Positions 9,075 to 17,814 of a stretch of DNA of 64,000 nucleotides are shown piece after piece (position 1 is the first letter of the stretch; each line of letters begins with the position of its first letter). Source of the DNA: Bradyrhizobium stylosanthis (GTDB taxonomy: Bacteria > Pseudomonadota > Alphaproteobacteria > Rhizobiales > Xanthobacteraceae). The stretch lies in assembly GCF_001641335.1 (NCBI RefSeq), contig NZ_LVEM01000002.1, positions 175,754 to 239,753 on the forward strand. The letters run 5' to 3'. The notes beneath the pieces were generated by a model. The model saw only the letters and a program-made list of their open reading frames with translations. It did not search any database and was not told the origin of the DNA. Position numbers and translations under genes: made by a program.

Positions 9075-10763
9075 ATGACCGAGCAGCCGAACCGTCAGAC
9101 ACTCGCCGGCGACGGCATCACCGCCCCGTTGCGGTTCACCGTATTCCGGCGCATCTGGCTCGCCAGCCTGCTCTCCAATCTCGGCCTCCTGATCCAGGGC
9201 GTGGGCGCGGCCTGGGCGATGACGCAGATGTCGGCGTCCGCCGACCAGGTGGCGCTGGTGCAGACGGCCCTGATGCTGCCGATCATGCTGATCTCGATGC
9301 CGGCCGGCGCCATCGCCGACATGTATGACCGCCGCATCGTCACCCTGGTCTCGCTCGCGATCGCGCTGACCGGCGCGAGCGCGCTGACGGTGCTGGCCGG
9401 GCTCAAGCTGATCACGCCGGAAACGCTGCTGGCCTTCTGCTTCGTCGTCGGCAGCGGCAACGCGCTGTTCGGGCCGGCCTGGCAATCCTCGGTCAGCGAG
9501 CAGGTGCCGCCGGAAGCGCTGCCGTCGGCCGTCGCGCTGAACGGCATCAGCTACAACATCGCGCGCAGCTTCGGTCCCGCGGTCGGCGGCGTCATCGTCG
9601 CAGCCCTCGGCGCGGTGGCGGCGTTTGCCTGCAACGCGATCCTCTATCTGCCGCTGCTGGTGGTGCTGCTGATCTGGCGCCGCTCGGTGGAGCCGTCGCG
9701 CCTGCCGCGCGAAAAGCTCAACCGCGCCATGGTCTCGGGCTTCCGCTACATCACCAATTCGCCGCCGATCAAGATCGTGCTGTTGCGCACGCTGGTGATG
9801 GGCCTGATCGGCGGCGCCATCATGGCGCTGATGCCGCTGGTCGCGCGCGACCTCCTGCATGGCGGCGCACAGACCTACGGCATCATGCTCGGCGCCTTCG
9901 GCATGGGCGCAGTCGTCGGCGCGCTCAACATCCACGAACTCCGCAAGCGCATGAGCGGCGAGGCCGCGATCCGCGCCTGCACCATCTCGATGGCGTTCGC
10001 GATGGCGGCGCTTGCCGTGAGCACGGAGCCGGTGCTGACGGCCGCTGCGCTGGTGCTCGCCGGCGCGGTGTGGATGGCGGCGGTCGCGCTGTTCAACATC
10101 GGCGTGCAGCTCTCGGCGCCGCGCTGGGTCGCCGGCCGCTCGCTCGCGGCGTTCCAGGCCTCGATTTCCGGCGGCATCGCCATCGGCGCCTGGGGCTGGG
10201 GCCATCTCACCGACTATGCCGGGGTGGAGGTCGCTCTGCTGACGGCGGCCGGCCTGATGCTGATCTCGCCGCTGCTCGGAGTCTGGCTCACCATGCCGCG
10301 CGTCGGCGCCCGCAACGAGGATGCCGAGGTGCTTGCCGACCCTGAAGTCAGGTTGTCGCTCACCGGCCGCAGCGGGCCGCTGGTGGTCGAGATCGAGTAT
10401 CGCGTCTCCCAGGAGAACGCGCGCGCCTTCCACAATGTGATGCAGGACGTGCAGCTCTCGCGGCAGCGCAATGGCGCCTATGGCTGGTCGATCGCGCGCG
10501 ATATCGCCGACCCCGAATTATGGACCGAGCGCTATCACTGCCCGACCTGGCTCGACTACTTGCGCCAGCGCAACCGTTCGACGCTGTCCGAACGCGCGCT
10601 GCATCAGCAGGCGATCGACTTCCACATCGGCCCCGAGCCGGTGCGCGTCCGCCGCATGCTGGAGCGTCCGTTCGGCTCGGTGCGCTGGAAGGAGGAGACG
10701 CCGGACCGCGCCAGCGAGGAGGTGCTGCCGGTGGTCGCGACCGCGGCGGGAAGCAGCACGTAG
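9075..10763 (+). CDS. MFS transporter (MFS_3 type) with C-terminal soluble domain
   Basis: A 562-residue protein. Residues 1-405 form a major facilitator of the DHA3/MFS_3 exporter type with about 12 membrane segments and the GAIADMYDRRIV loop between helices 2 and 3. The last ~145 residues are hydrophilic (VVEIEYRVSQENARAFHNVM) and look like a ferredoxin-fold alpha/beta-barrel domain of the monooxygenase-like type, which accompanies many MFS_3 proteins. Related proteins export siderophores or small hydrophobic compounds; the cargo is unknown. The ATG at 9075 has AAGGGG five bases upstream. It is divergent from the hydrolase gene. Confidence 0.88.
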   Translation: MTEQPNRQTLAGDGITAPLRFTVFRRIWLASLLSNLGLLIQGVGAAWAMTQMSASADQVALVQTALMLPIMLISMPAGAIADMYDRRIVTLVSLAIALTGASALTVLAGLKLITPETLLAFCFVVGSGNALFGPAWQSSVSEQVPPEALPSAVALNGISYNIARSFGPAVGGVIVAALGAVAAFACNAILYLPLLVVLLIWRRSVEPSRLPREKLNRAMVSGFRYITNSPPIKIVLLRTLVMGLIGGAIMALMPLVARDLLHGGAQTYGIMLGAFGMGAVVGALNIHELRKRMSGEAAIRACTISMAFAMAALAVSTEPVLTAAALVLAGAVWMAAVALFNIGVQLSAPRWVAGRSLAAFQASISGGIAIGAWGWGHLTDYAGVEVALLTAAGLMLISPLLGVWLTMPRVGARNEDAEVLADPEVRLSLTGRSGPLVVEIEYRVSQENARAFHNVMQDVQLSRQRNGAYGWSIARDIADPELWTERYHCPTWLDYLRQRNRSTLSERALHQQAIDFHIGPEPVRVRRMLERPFGSVRWKEETPDRASEEVLPVVATAAGSST

Positions 10764-10776
10764 GGTTTCTCCTCCG

Positions 10777-10866
10777 CCGTCCCGGCGCAGGCCGGGGCGG
10801 CATCAACTTCCAGTCTTCGTCAAACTTCCGCCTGTGGTTATGGGTCCCGGCCTACGCCGGGACGAC
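10777..10866. repeat. Terminal-inverted-repeat element, copy A (degenerate)
   Basis: Right end TGGGTCCCGGCCTACGCCGG-GACGAC and left end CCGTCCCGGCGCAGGCCGGG are imperfect inverted copies. The inner right segment (GTCTTCGTCAAACTTCCGCC then TGTGGTTATGG) is shared with the copy at 34019 and, inverted, with the copy at 56414. It sits between the convergent MFS and cysteine-rich genes and could help end transcription from both sides. Confidence 0.75.
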
Positions 10867-10869
10867 AGG

Positions 10870-11085
10870 CTACTGCCCGTGATCGGTCAGCACCTTGTCG
10901 CAGCCCTTGCTGAGACGGGTGCGGTTCTGCTTCAGGCACGCCAGCACGGCGCCATCGCCATTGTTCATCACGGCGCGGCAGAAGCGGCTGACATCGCGCG
11001 CACACGCGTCGTGTCCGGGCTGCTGTTGCGCCGACGCAGCGGATGCGCACAGGAGCAGCGAAATAATGAAAAGAAATCTGGTCAT
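10870..11085 (-). CDS. Small secreted cysteine-rich-repeat protein
   Basis: A 71-residue protein with a signal peptide (MTRFLFIISLLLCASAASAQ, cleavage near residue 19-20). The mature part has four cysteines in the pattern C-x6-C-x14-C-x12-C. The segment ACARDVSRFCRAVMNNGDGAVLACL resembles one cysteine-rich GLG1 repeat (PF00839). It should be a disulfide-bonded periplasmic or secreted protein. Function is unknown. A second protein of the same type is encoded about 190 bases upstream on the same strand. Confidence 0.75.
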   Translation of the reverse strand: MTRFLFIISLLLCASAASAQQQPGHDACARDVSRFCRAVMNNGDGAVLACLKQNRTRLSKGCDKVLTDHGQ

Positions 11086-11274
11086 CGCATAATGCCTCTT
11101 ACCCGGAAGAAAGTGCGGGCGAAGCTAGTGCGACGATCCCTTGGCCGCAACGGCTTTATTGCCGGCTACATGGCACCGCCGCGTGGCCCCGACCTGACGC
11201 CGGGGCGCATCGCGAGGGGGAGCTCGTCAGATCGCAACGCTTGCAGCGTTGCGCGTTCTGTTACTGCTTGTCTC

Positions 11275-11583
11275 TTACTGCTTGTCTTGCGCGTCAGCGA
11301 CCTTGCGTGAGGCGCCCTTGGCGAGGTCCTTGTCCATCACCGCGCGGCAGCCGGCGCTCAGATCCGAACGATGCTTCATCATGCACGCGGTGATCTTCGG
11401 GATGTTGGGGATGTCCGCCGAGCAGAGGCGGAAGGCATCGCCGGTGCACTGCTGCTGCGCCTCGGCCGAGAAGGCGAAGCTCGAGGTGGTCGAGATGATC
11501 GAGACGATCGCGGCGAAGCCCAGCGCCAGGCTGGTGTCGCGGATCTTGCTACTCAGGGACTTGGTCGTGAACGAGGTGGTCAT
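11275..11583 (-). CDS. Secreted cysteine-rich-repeat protein, paralogue of the 10870 gene
   Basis: A 102-residue protein with an N-terminal hydrophobic export segment (about 19-40) and a mature core whose four cysteines match the neighbour: QQCTGDAFRLCSADIPNIPK then ITACMMKHRSDLSAGCRAVM. This is one cysteine-rich repeat of the GLG1 type. The last residues (DAQDKQ) are encoded at a tandem duplication: TTACTGCTTGTCT occurs at 11261 and again at 11275, the second copy supplying the stop. Small proteins of this kind recur in Bradyrhizobium and are uncharacterised. The ATG follows an untranslated stretch with no gene up to 11836. Confidence 0.78.
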   Translation of the reverse strand: MTTSFTTKSLSSKIRDTSLALGFAAIVSIISTTSSFAFSAEAQQQCTGDAFRLCSADIPNIPKITACMMKHRSDLSAGCRAVMDKDLAKGASRKVADAQDKQ

Positions 11584-11835
11584 TTGAAGCTCCCATTGGC
11601 ACCGCCTTGGCGGGCCCGTTGTTAATGGGAACTACGATGCTCCAGCAAAACAGTTTCCACTGTGATGACGGTCACGGGCGCCCCACCTTCTGTGAGGTTG
11701 GTCACTTTGGCGCACCCTGCTGAAATTCCTCCGCAACCGCCGTCGTGTTGGTGTCACGTTAACTGTTCCTTCGCATTAATGGCTCGTCGCGCGGGAGATT
11801 CCGCAGGTTTGGTTGCGTAATTGGAAAGAGTAGCG

Positions 11836-12897
11836 ATGCGTAATGCGTTGGGCCTGATGCTGGCCAGTGTAGTTGCGGCGGTCGTGATCGCCGCCGGCGG
11901 TTGGTTTTATTATTCCTACAGCGCCGACCATGGTGCCCCCAAGACAGTTGCCGCCCGTGCCGCCGACCCGTTGCCGGCACCGGCGAAGCTTGCGGCCAAG
12001 GATGACGTCACGACGACCGCAACGATCGCGGCCAAGCCGGCGACGATGGCCCAGGCAGCCGCGCCTGCGCCCGCTCCGGTCGCGCCGGTTCAACCGAAGC
12101 AGGCCTGCGCCAATCCGAATGCGCTGGGCGTCTCCCGCGTGGTCGAGATCGACACCACCGGCGGCCCCGGCTTCGGCTTCGAAACGTTCAAGCAGTTCGA
12201 TTTCCTCACCGACAAGGAAGTCGTGCTGACCTTCGACGACAGTCCGTGGCCGGTGAACACGCCGGCGGTGCTGAAGGCGCTCGCAGAGGAATGCACCAAG
12301 GGCCTGTTCTTCTCGGTCGGCAAGCACGCGACCTATCATCCGGAGATCCTGCGCCAGGTGCTGGCCCAGGGCCACACGGTCGGCACCCACACCTGGTCGC
12401 ACCTCAATCTCAACAGCAAGAAGATGACGGAGCAGCAGGCCAAGGACGAGATCGAGAAGGGCTTCAGCGCCGTGAAGTTCGCGCTCGGCACCAATCCTGC
12501 GCCGTTCTTCCGCTTCCCGCAGCTCCAGCACAATCCGGCGATGGTGACCTATCTCGGCACCCGCAACGTCGCGATGTGGTCGACCGATCTCGACTCCTTC
12601 GACTTCAGGAAGGGCGCCACCCCGGAGAAGATCGTCAACACGGTGATGACCAAGCTCGACAAGCTCGGCAAGGGCATCATCCTGATGCACGACTTCCAGA
12701 AGAACACGGGCGAAGCGCTGCCGTCGCTGCTCGCACGGCTGAAGGCGGGCGGCTACAAGGTCGTGCAGATCAAGGCCAAGACGACGTTCGAGTCGCTGCC
12801 GGAATATGACGAAGCGCTGCTGAAGGAAATGAAGGTACCGACAGCGAGCACGACCACGCGTCCGATCTCGAGCGTGGTGCAGACGGTTTCGCAGTAA
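11836..12897 (+). CDS. Polysaccharide deacetylase (NodB-type), membrane-anchored or exported
   Basis: A 353-residue protein. An N-terminal membrane segment (about residues 5-27, LMLASVVAAVVIAAGGWFYY) is followed by an Ala/Pro-rich linker to about residue 95. The NodB homology domain carries the metal triad: LTFDDSPWPV (Asp134/135), and HTWSH with His185 and His189. ILMHDFQ near residue 294 is the conserved C-terminal His motif. It should de-N-acetylate an envelope polysaccharide or peptidoglycan sugar in the periplasm. Not a Nod-factor gene by context; no nod box or nodA/C nearby. The ATG at 11836 is preceded by GGAAAGAG; a TTG at 11821 is less likely. Confidence 0.9.
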   Translation: MRNALGLMLASVVAAVVIAAGGWFYYSYSADHGAPKTVAARAADPLPAPAKLAAKDDVTTTATIAAKPATMAQAAAPAPAPVAPVQPKQACANPNALGVSRVVEIDTTGGPGFGFETFKQFDFLTDKEVVLTFDDSPWPVNTPAVLKALAEECTKGLFFSVGKHATYHPEILRQVLAQGHTVGTHTWSHLNLNSKKMTEQQAKDEIEKGFSAVKFALGTNPAPFFRFPQLQHNPAMVTYLGTRNVAMWSTDLDSFDFRKGATPEKIVNTVMTKLDKLGKGIILMHDFQKNTGEALPSLLARLKAGGYKVVQIKAKTTFESLPEYDEALLKEMKVPTASTTTRPISSVVQTVSQ

Positions 12898-12921
12898 GCG
12901 CGACCAGATCCAAAACTCTTG

Positions 12922-13007
12922 CGTGATGGCCGGGCTTGTCCCGGCCATTCACGTTTTTGGATCAAGGGCGAAGACGTGAATGCCCGGGTCAAGCCCGGGC
13001 ACGACGG
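12922..13007. repeat. Paired palindromic hairpins (CTTGT and TCAAG loops), possible terminator
   Basis: The first hairpin has arms at 12922-12934 and 12940-12953 around loop CTTGT and is followed by TTTTT (12954-12958), so it can act as a terminator for the deacetylase gene. The second (GCCCGGG 12982-12988, loop TCAAG, CCCGGGC 12994-13000) is the same type read on the other strand. Flanking ACGTGAATG and CATTCACGT segments pair across the element. Confidence 0.78.
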
Positions 13008-13029
13008 CAAGAGCGGACGACGCGACCGC

Positions 13030-13431
13030 TCACCAGTAGATGCCGTGGCGATGCAGCTCGCTGATGATGCGGCGCTCGGTCCATTCGCGCTTGCGCTTCG
13101 GCTTCTCCGCCCTTGCCGTCTTCGCAGGCCTGGTGGTCGCGACCGGCGCCGGCGCCGATGCCGTCGTGGTCGTGGCCGTGGTCGCGGTTGCAGCAGGAGC
13201 GGCCGCCGCAGCGGGCACGGGAGGTAACGACACCGCCGGCGGACGGTCGGCATATTTCGGCGCCTCGGCCACGGGTGCGACTTCGCTCACCTGCGAGGCG
13301 GGCGTGGCGATCGGCGCGGCTTGCGGAGCGGCGGACTGCCCGGCCATCCCGGACAGCGACAGGCTGCGGTCGCCTGCATGGGCGGATGCAGAAGCCAGGA
13401 CCATGGCGGCGACCAGAACGATCTTGCGCAT
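13030..13431 (-). CDS. Small secreted Ala/Pro-rich protein with conserved basic C-terminus
   Basis: A 133-residue protein not assigned to a family. Residues 1-19 are a signal peptide (MRKIVLVAAMVLASASAHA). The mature middle (about 20-105) is low complexity, rich in Ala, Pro and Thr. The end is strongly basic (KPKRKREWTERRII) and closes with ELHRHGIYW, a tail that I recognise from small exported Bradyrhizobium proteins without known role. The basic end could bind an anionic envelope polymer. It is convergent with the deacetylase gene across a hairpin repeat. No ribosome-binding anomaly. Confidence 0.7.
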   Translation of the reverse strand: MRKIVLVAAMVLASASAHAGDRSLSLSGMAGQSAAPQAAPIATPASQVSEVAPVAEAPKYADRPPAVSLPPVPAAAAAPAATATTATTTTASAPAPVATTRPAKTARAEKPKRKREWTERRIISELHRHGIYW

Positions 13432-13582
13432 GTGAAATCTCCCCGTGTTTGCGTGATGCGGACACTACGGGAGTCGGGGCGCAGGATTATGTGACAGACC
13501 TCACCGAGGCTGTGGTCGAGCAGGATCGGCAGTGAGAGAGTGTCGGGCTTGCCGGGCCGAAGCTGGCAAAGGCAGCGAAGGC

Positions 13583-13658
13583 TGGTGCCGCAAGAGGGAT
13601 TCGAACCCCCGACCCCGTCATTACGAATGACGTGCTCTACCGACTGAGCTATTGCGGC
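13583..13658 (-). tRNA. tRNA-Thr (anticodon CGT)
   Basis: Read on the minus strand, GCCGCAA pairs with TTGCGGC, the D arm is GCTC/GAGC, and the anticodon stem CGTCA/TGACG encloses TTCGTAA, giving anticodon CGT, which reads ACG (Thr). The T arm is GGGGG TTCGAAT CCCTC (one G-T pair). The 3' CCA is encoded. It is downstream of the HemY-like gene on the same strand with its own promoter. Confidence 0.96.
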
Positions 13659-13703
13659 AACCTTGCCGGGACCAAAGCAATGCCGGCCCCGATACGCGCG
13701 CTC

Positions 13704-13732
13704 CTGATATCGGGCATGGCCCGAATTGGCAA
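13704..13732 (-). promoter_or_regulatory. Sigma-70 type promoter of tRNA-Thr
   Basis: On the minus strand TTGCCA (13732-13727), a 17-base spacer and TATCAG (13709-13704) form a good housekeeping promoter. Initiation would fall near 13697, about 39 bases before the tRNA. Sequence inference only. Confidence 0.55.
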
Positions 13733-13757
13733 GAACAAGCAGGGTTCGAAATCGGCC

Positions 13758-15548
13758 TCACGCCCCCCAGCGGGACCAGAATCCGCGCCAGCCGCCGGCC
13801 TGCGCCTTTGGCGTGCCGATTTGTTCCGTAAATTCATCGCTCGGCCCCTCGTCATCGATCCCGGGATCGTCGGGCGCGCGGACGATCGGGATGACGGCGG
13901 GGATCGGGGCAGGGGCGGGCTTGCCGAGGTCGGCGCGGGTCCGGAATACCGGGGTGGCCGCGACCGGCGTTGATTCGGCGGGCTCGGGGCCCGGTTTGGC
14001 CGGCTCGGCGGGCGCCAGGACCGGCTCGTCCTTGACTGTCTCCTTGGCGACGTCCTTAGGCGCTTCCGGGACGACTTCCTTGGCGGCCTCAGCACGAGGA
14101 GAATTGTCCTGAGCGGCGGGCGCGGGGGCCGGAGCCGTCGCAGCCGGTTCCACCGGGCTCTCGCTCGGAGCCGCCGTCACCCGCTTCGGCGGCGGGGCAG
14201 CCAGCATGGCCTCCTCGAAGGCCGAGGATTCGATCGTGGGGCCCTTGTCGGAGGGAAGGCTCGCGACCGGCGTCTGCCATTGGAATGCGTCGAGGCGGCC
14301 GGTGACCGGCGAGACCGGGCGCCAGCGGTCGCTGACATAGCCGTCCGCGGTCCAGGCCGGATCGTGGCGGGCGCGCACGGCGCGCAAGGTCCAGGCGCGG
14401 GCACGGCCGCTATCGCCATGCTCGGCGCGCTCGATCTCGGCCATCAGCATCGCCACGCGCTGGGTCGGATCGTTGATATAGGGCGCCAGCACCGCGCGCG
14501 CGCGGGCGAACTCCGAAGCGTCGATCGCCGCGCGCGCAATCGCGAGCTGGCCCTCGACATGACCGGGCTTGTCCGCCGACGTCTTGGCCGCGAGCGTCTC
14601 CACCCGCTGCAGGCGCTGCCGCGCGGAATCGCCGAGCTTCACATGCGCATAGGCGTCCGCGAGATCGGGATGCGGATTGGCGAGCCAGGCGGCCTCGACC
14701 AGCTTCATGGCACGGCGCACCTGATGCGCCTCGCTCTCGAATTTCGCGGCGAGCACGGCGGCCGGCACCAGGGTCGGCGCCAGCTTGATCGCCTCCATCA
14801 CGCTCTCGCGCGCGACGTCGCGGTCCATGCTCTCCAATTCCAGCGCGCGCGCCGTGAGCAGCACGCCGCGCTGGCGGCGATAGGTCGGCTTGTCGATCAG
14901 GCCGGTGGACAGGTTCGACTCGAGGATCGCGAGCGCGCCGCTCCAGTCACCGCGCGCGCAGCGGAAGCCGAGCACCGCATGCGAGGCCCAGGTCGAGGAC
15001 GGCGACAGCTTGATCGCTTCCTCCGCGATCATCACGGCGCCGACGGCATCGTCGGCACGCTGCGCCTCGATGAACAGGCCGCGCAGGCCGAGCAGGCGCG
15101 TGTCCTCGCGCTCGGCCATGGCGCGGAAGACGCGCTGGGCCTCGTCGCGATTGCCTTCGAGCTGGGCCGATTGCGCATGCAGCAGCAGCGCAAGCGGATC
15201 GTTCGGCGCGTGCCGCCGCGCCGCTTCGGCGTGGCGGCGGGCGAGCGCGGTGTCGCCGTGACCGATCGCGAGCAGGCCGTGGGTGATGGCCTGGCGGCCG
15301 CGCGCGTGGCGCTTCTCGTGACGACGCTGGCGCATGCGGCCGGGCGTGCGCCAGATCGTAGTCAGGATGCTCCAGAGCAAGACGATCGCCACGGCAAACA
15401 CGCCGAGAAGAAGCACGAACACCGGAATGGTCGGCGAAGCCCGCCAGCCGCCCCAGGTCAGCACGACCTCGCCGGGCTGGTCGGCAACCCAGGCCGAGCC
15501 CGCGCCTGCGAGCGCAATCAAGACAAGGAAAAGGACGATGCGAAGCAT
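13758..15548 (-). CDS. HemY-like tetratricopeptide membrane protein
   Basis: A 596-residue protein matching the heme-biosynthesis HemY family (not protoporphyrinogen oxidase). Two N-terminal membrane segments (about 2-22 and 41-66) precede TPR repeats across about 85-420 (for example GLLAIGHGDTALARRHAEAA and DPLALLLHAQSAQLEGNRDEA). The final ~150 residues are a Pro/Ala/Glu-rich tail. HemY_N proteins sit beside hemC/hemD in many Proteobacteria and are thought to assist late heme synthesis or envelope assembly; the role is unproven. It follows the mitofilin-like gene by 37 bases, so hemD, mitofilin-like gene and this gene probably form one operon. Confidence 0.88.
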   Translation of the reverse strand: MLRIVLFLVLIALAGAGSAWVADQPGEVVLTWGGWRASPTIPVFVLLLGVFAVAIVLLWSILTTIWRTPGRMRQRRHEKRHARGRQAITHGLLAIGHGDTALARRHAEAARRHAPNDPLALLLHAQSAQLEGNRDEAQRVFRAMAEREDTRLLGLRGLFIEAQRADDAVGAVMIAEEAIKLSPSSTWASHAVLGFRCARGDWSGALAILESNLSTGLIDKPTYRRQRGVLLTARALELESMDRDVARESVMEAIKLAPTLVPAAVLAAKFESEAHQVRRAMKLVEAAWLANPHPDLADAYAHVKLGDSARQRLQRVETLAAKTSADKPGHVEGQLAIARAAIDASEFARARAVLAPYINDPTQRVAMLMAEIERAEHGDSGRARAWTLRAVRARHDPAWTADGYVSDRWRPVSPVTGRLDAFQWQTPVASLPSDKGPTIESSAFEEAMLAAPPPKRVTAAPSESPVEPAATAPAPAPAAQDNSPRAEAAKEVVPEAPKDVAKETVKDEPVLAPAEPAKPGPEPAESTPVAATPVFRTRADLGKPAPAPIPAVIPIVRAPDDPGIDDEGPSDEFTEQIGTPKAQAGGWRGFWSRWGA

Positions 15549-15585
15549 GGCGATCCCTAATTACGCGCGGATTGTTGCGCGAATC

Positions 15586-16839
15586 TTACTGCGTAGACTT
15601 GGCGAGATCCGCCATGGCATCGTCGGCGAATTTGCGGGACGCGGCGAGCGCGGCGTCGCGGGCGTCGGCCTTCTCGAGCCAGCCCTGCGCCGGCACGCGA
15701 TCGGCCTCGGGCAGCGTCTTCAGCTCGCGCCGCGCCTCGACGAAATCGTTGCGCAACGCTGCGGACGTCACCCGCGCGACGATGGCGCCGCGATCGTTGC
15801 CGACCCCGTCGGTGCGTTCGATGCGGACGAGCTTCGATGCGCCCGCCTGCAGACGCTCCACGAGGCCGGCATTCGCGGCCGAAGCCTCCGGAGGCGGCGA
15901 CAATTTCGGCACGATGGTGAGCAGCTCGCGGCTCAGCGCGACCGGCGTCGGGATGCCCGACGATGCGAACACATCGAGCGGCTTCAGCATCTCGGGCTTG
16001 GCGGCGAGCGACCGCGCCGCGGACAGCTGAGACTGATAGGGATCGCCATGGCGCACGGCGACGTCGAGCAAGGTGGCTGCGACCACGAAGCGCAGCGGCT
16101 TGTCGTCCAACTTCTTTGTCTCGGCGATCTTCTCGCCCTGCTGCGCGAGCTCGGCGCGTTCGGTCTTGCTGGCGCGCTCGAGCTGCGCGACGCGGTCGGC
16201 GAGTGCGGCAAGATCAGGCGACGTGGCGGGCGCCGCGGACTTTGCGTCATTCAGCGCACCCGCGGTCTTGTCGGACTGCGCGCGCAGATTGGCGATGTCG
16301 CTGCGCAGGGCGCTCGCCGATTTTTCCAGCGCGTCGATCCGCGTCACCATGGCGGGATCGGCGACGGGCTTACCGGCCTTGGCCTCGACCGCAGCGATGC
16401 GACCGCTCAGCGCATCGACCGTCGCGCTGGTCACTTGCGGCGCGGCCGGCGGCGCCTGCACGGCGGGCCAGCCCAGCATCCAGCCGACGCCGATCACGAC
16501 CGCTGCGGCCGCGGCACCGGAGAACGGTGCGATGATCCAGGGGGAAACCGGCCGCGAGGCGGCGGCGGGCGCAATCGACGGCTGCTCTTCGGCCGACTCG
16601 GGCGTTGGCTCGGGTTGAGGCTCCGGCTTGGCCTCTGACTCCGCCTCCGACGTGGGCTCCTCGGCCTTGACCTCGTCATGCGCGGCCTGCTTGGCCGCCG
16701 GCTGAGCCTCGGGCTCACCCGCAACGTCCTGCGGCTGGGTCGAGACTTCGGTTGCCTCCAGATCGATGGTGGGCGGGGTGCGCTTGGCACGACCGGTGTC
16801 GGGAGCCAATCCTGCGTCTTCAGGCTTGTCGTCGGCCAT
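15586..16839 (-). CDS. Mitofilin/Mic60-like inner membrane protein
   Basis: A 417-residue protein with the layout of alphaproteobacterial Mic60: an acidic Pro/Glu-rich N-terminus (1-88), one membrane segment (about 95-122, PWIIAPFSGAAAAAVVIGVG), an extended predicted coiled coil (about 130-240), and a C-terminal mitofilin-like domain (about 245-415). Mitochondrial Mic60 shapes cristae; bacterial homologues are linked to intracytoplasmic membranes. The position between hemD and the HemY-like gene is the usual one for this family. Sequence conservation is low, so the family call leans on architecture and synteny. Confidence 0.82.
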   Translation of the reverse strand: MADDKPEDAGLAPDTGRAKRTPPTIDLEATEVSTQPQDVAGEPEAQPAAKQAAHDEVKAEEPTSEAESEAKPEPQPEPTPESAEEQPSIAPAAASRPVSPWIIAPFSGAAAAAVVIGVGWMLGWPAVQAPPAAPQVTSATVDALSGRIAAVEAKAGKPVADPAMVTRIDALEKSASALRSDIANLRAQSDKTAGALNDAKSAAPATSPDLAALADRVAQLERASKTERAELAQQGEKIAETKKLDDKPLRFVVAATLLDVAVRHGDPYQSQLSAARSLAAKPEMLKPLDVFASSGIPTPVALSRELLTIVPKLSPPPEASAANAGLVERLQAGASKLVRIERTDGVGNDRGAIVARVTSAALRNDFVEARRELKTLPEADRVPAQGWLEKADARDAALAASRKFADDAMADLAKSTQ

Positions 16840-16916
16840 CGTGACGGTTCCTCACACTTCCATACCTTACACAGATCCCGGGTGGACCTAAATCGCGCCG
16901 GATTCGGCCCGACCTC

Positions 16917-17663
16917 TTACGCCAAACGGGTCCGCAAAGCACGCTCCAAGGTGTCAAATAAGGCATTTTCGTCCGGCGTCGCGGCCACCAGAACCTGCGA
17001 GGCACCGGCATCGCGCAGCACGCCCGCGACCGTCTCGGACAGGCAGCATTGCGGGATCGCCAGCGCCGAGATTTCGACGCCTTCAACCCGCGCGGCATCC
17101 AGAAACGCCCGTGCACTGCGGCGGGAGTAGTGCAGCACCGCCTCGACCCCGTGGGCCGCAAAGCCCTCGCAGACCTCGCGCGGCAGATGCTTGACCGGCG
17201 CCATGCGATAGGTGGTCTGCGTGACCACGTCGAATCCTTCCGCACCGAGCTCACCGCCGAGATCGCGCGACAGATCCGCGCCGGCAAGATAGAGCAGCGT
17301 GCTTTTCTTCTTCAGCACCTTGTCGCGCGCGCTTCGAATGATTTTCTCGCGCAAGGAAGCCGCATCGCCGCCGGCAACGATGACCTCGCCAAAGCCGGCG
17401 TCGCGCGCGGCAGAAGCGGTGTGCTCGCCGACCGCGAACAGCGGCAGCTCCAGAAGGCCGAGCTCCCGCAATTGCGGCGCGATGGCGCGGATCGCATTGG
17501 CCGACGTAACGATGACGGCGCCATAGCCCGCTTCACTGTCGTCGTGAAAAGCGACCGGCTCGAACTTGAGTACCGGCGCGAGTAGCACCACATGTCCCCG
17601 CGCGCGCAGATTTCCCGCCGTCGCCTCGTTGTCGGGATGCGGCCGTGTGACAAGAATGGACAT
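16917..17663 (-). CDS. hemD: Uroporphyrinogen-III synthase
   Basis: A 248-residue protein starting [20 protein letters not shown], the usual HemD N-terminus. It has two Rossmann-like halves. The motif [18 protein letters not shown] near residue 48 and [15 protein letters not shown] near residue 175 are typical of HemD. It cyclises hydroxymethylbilane to uroporphyrinogen III in the cytosol for heme, siroheme and cobalamin. The ATG at 17663 is used because the conserved N-terminus begins there; the reading frame stays open further upstream but that part overlaps divergent tsaD. hemC is not in the window. It heads the hemD-mitofilin-hemY-like set. Confidence 0.92.
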   Translation of the reverse strand: MSILVTRPHPDNEATAGNLRARGHVVLLAPVLKFEPVAFHDDSEAGYGAVIVTSANAIRAIAPQLRELGLLELPLFAVGEHTASAARDAGFGEVIVAGGDAASLREKIIRSARDKVLKKKSTLLYLAGADLSRDLGGELGAEGFDVVTQTTYRMAPVKHLPREVCEGFAAHGVEAVLHYSRRSARAFLDAARVEGVEISALAIPQCCLSETVAGVLRDAGASQVLVAATPDENALFDTLERALRTRLA

Positions 17664-17814
17664 CGCTCGTGTTCCCGAACCGCGTGACGGTGACGCATTC
17701 GCGGGAGGCTTGCTTCGTGACGATTGCGCAAGCCGACCCCGGAATGCTACCGGATTTACCAGAACTCCGCTTTGCGGATCAGTGCAAGGGCGCAAATTGG
17801 ATAACGATTCGCCA

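Noticed and set aside
8961..10433. A 490-codon minus-strand frame opposite the MFS gene
   Set aside because: Gln/Arg/His-rich with no family resemblance; the plus-strand transporter explains the region.
11836..12897. Polysaccharide deacetylase as a nodulation NodB
   Set aside because: It has a membrane anchor and long linker, and no nod box or other nod genes are nearby.
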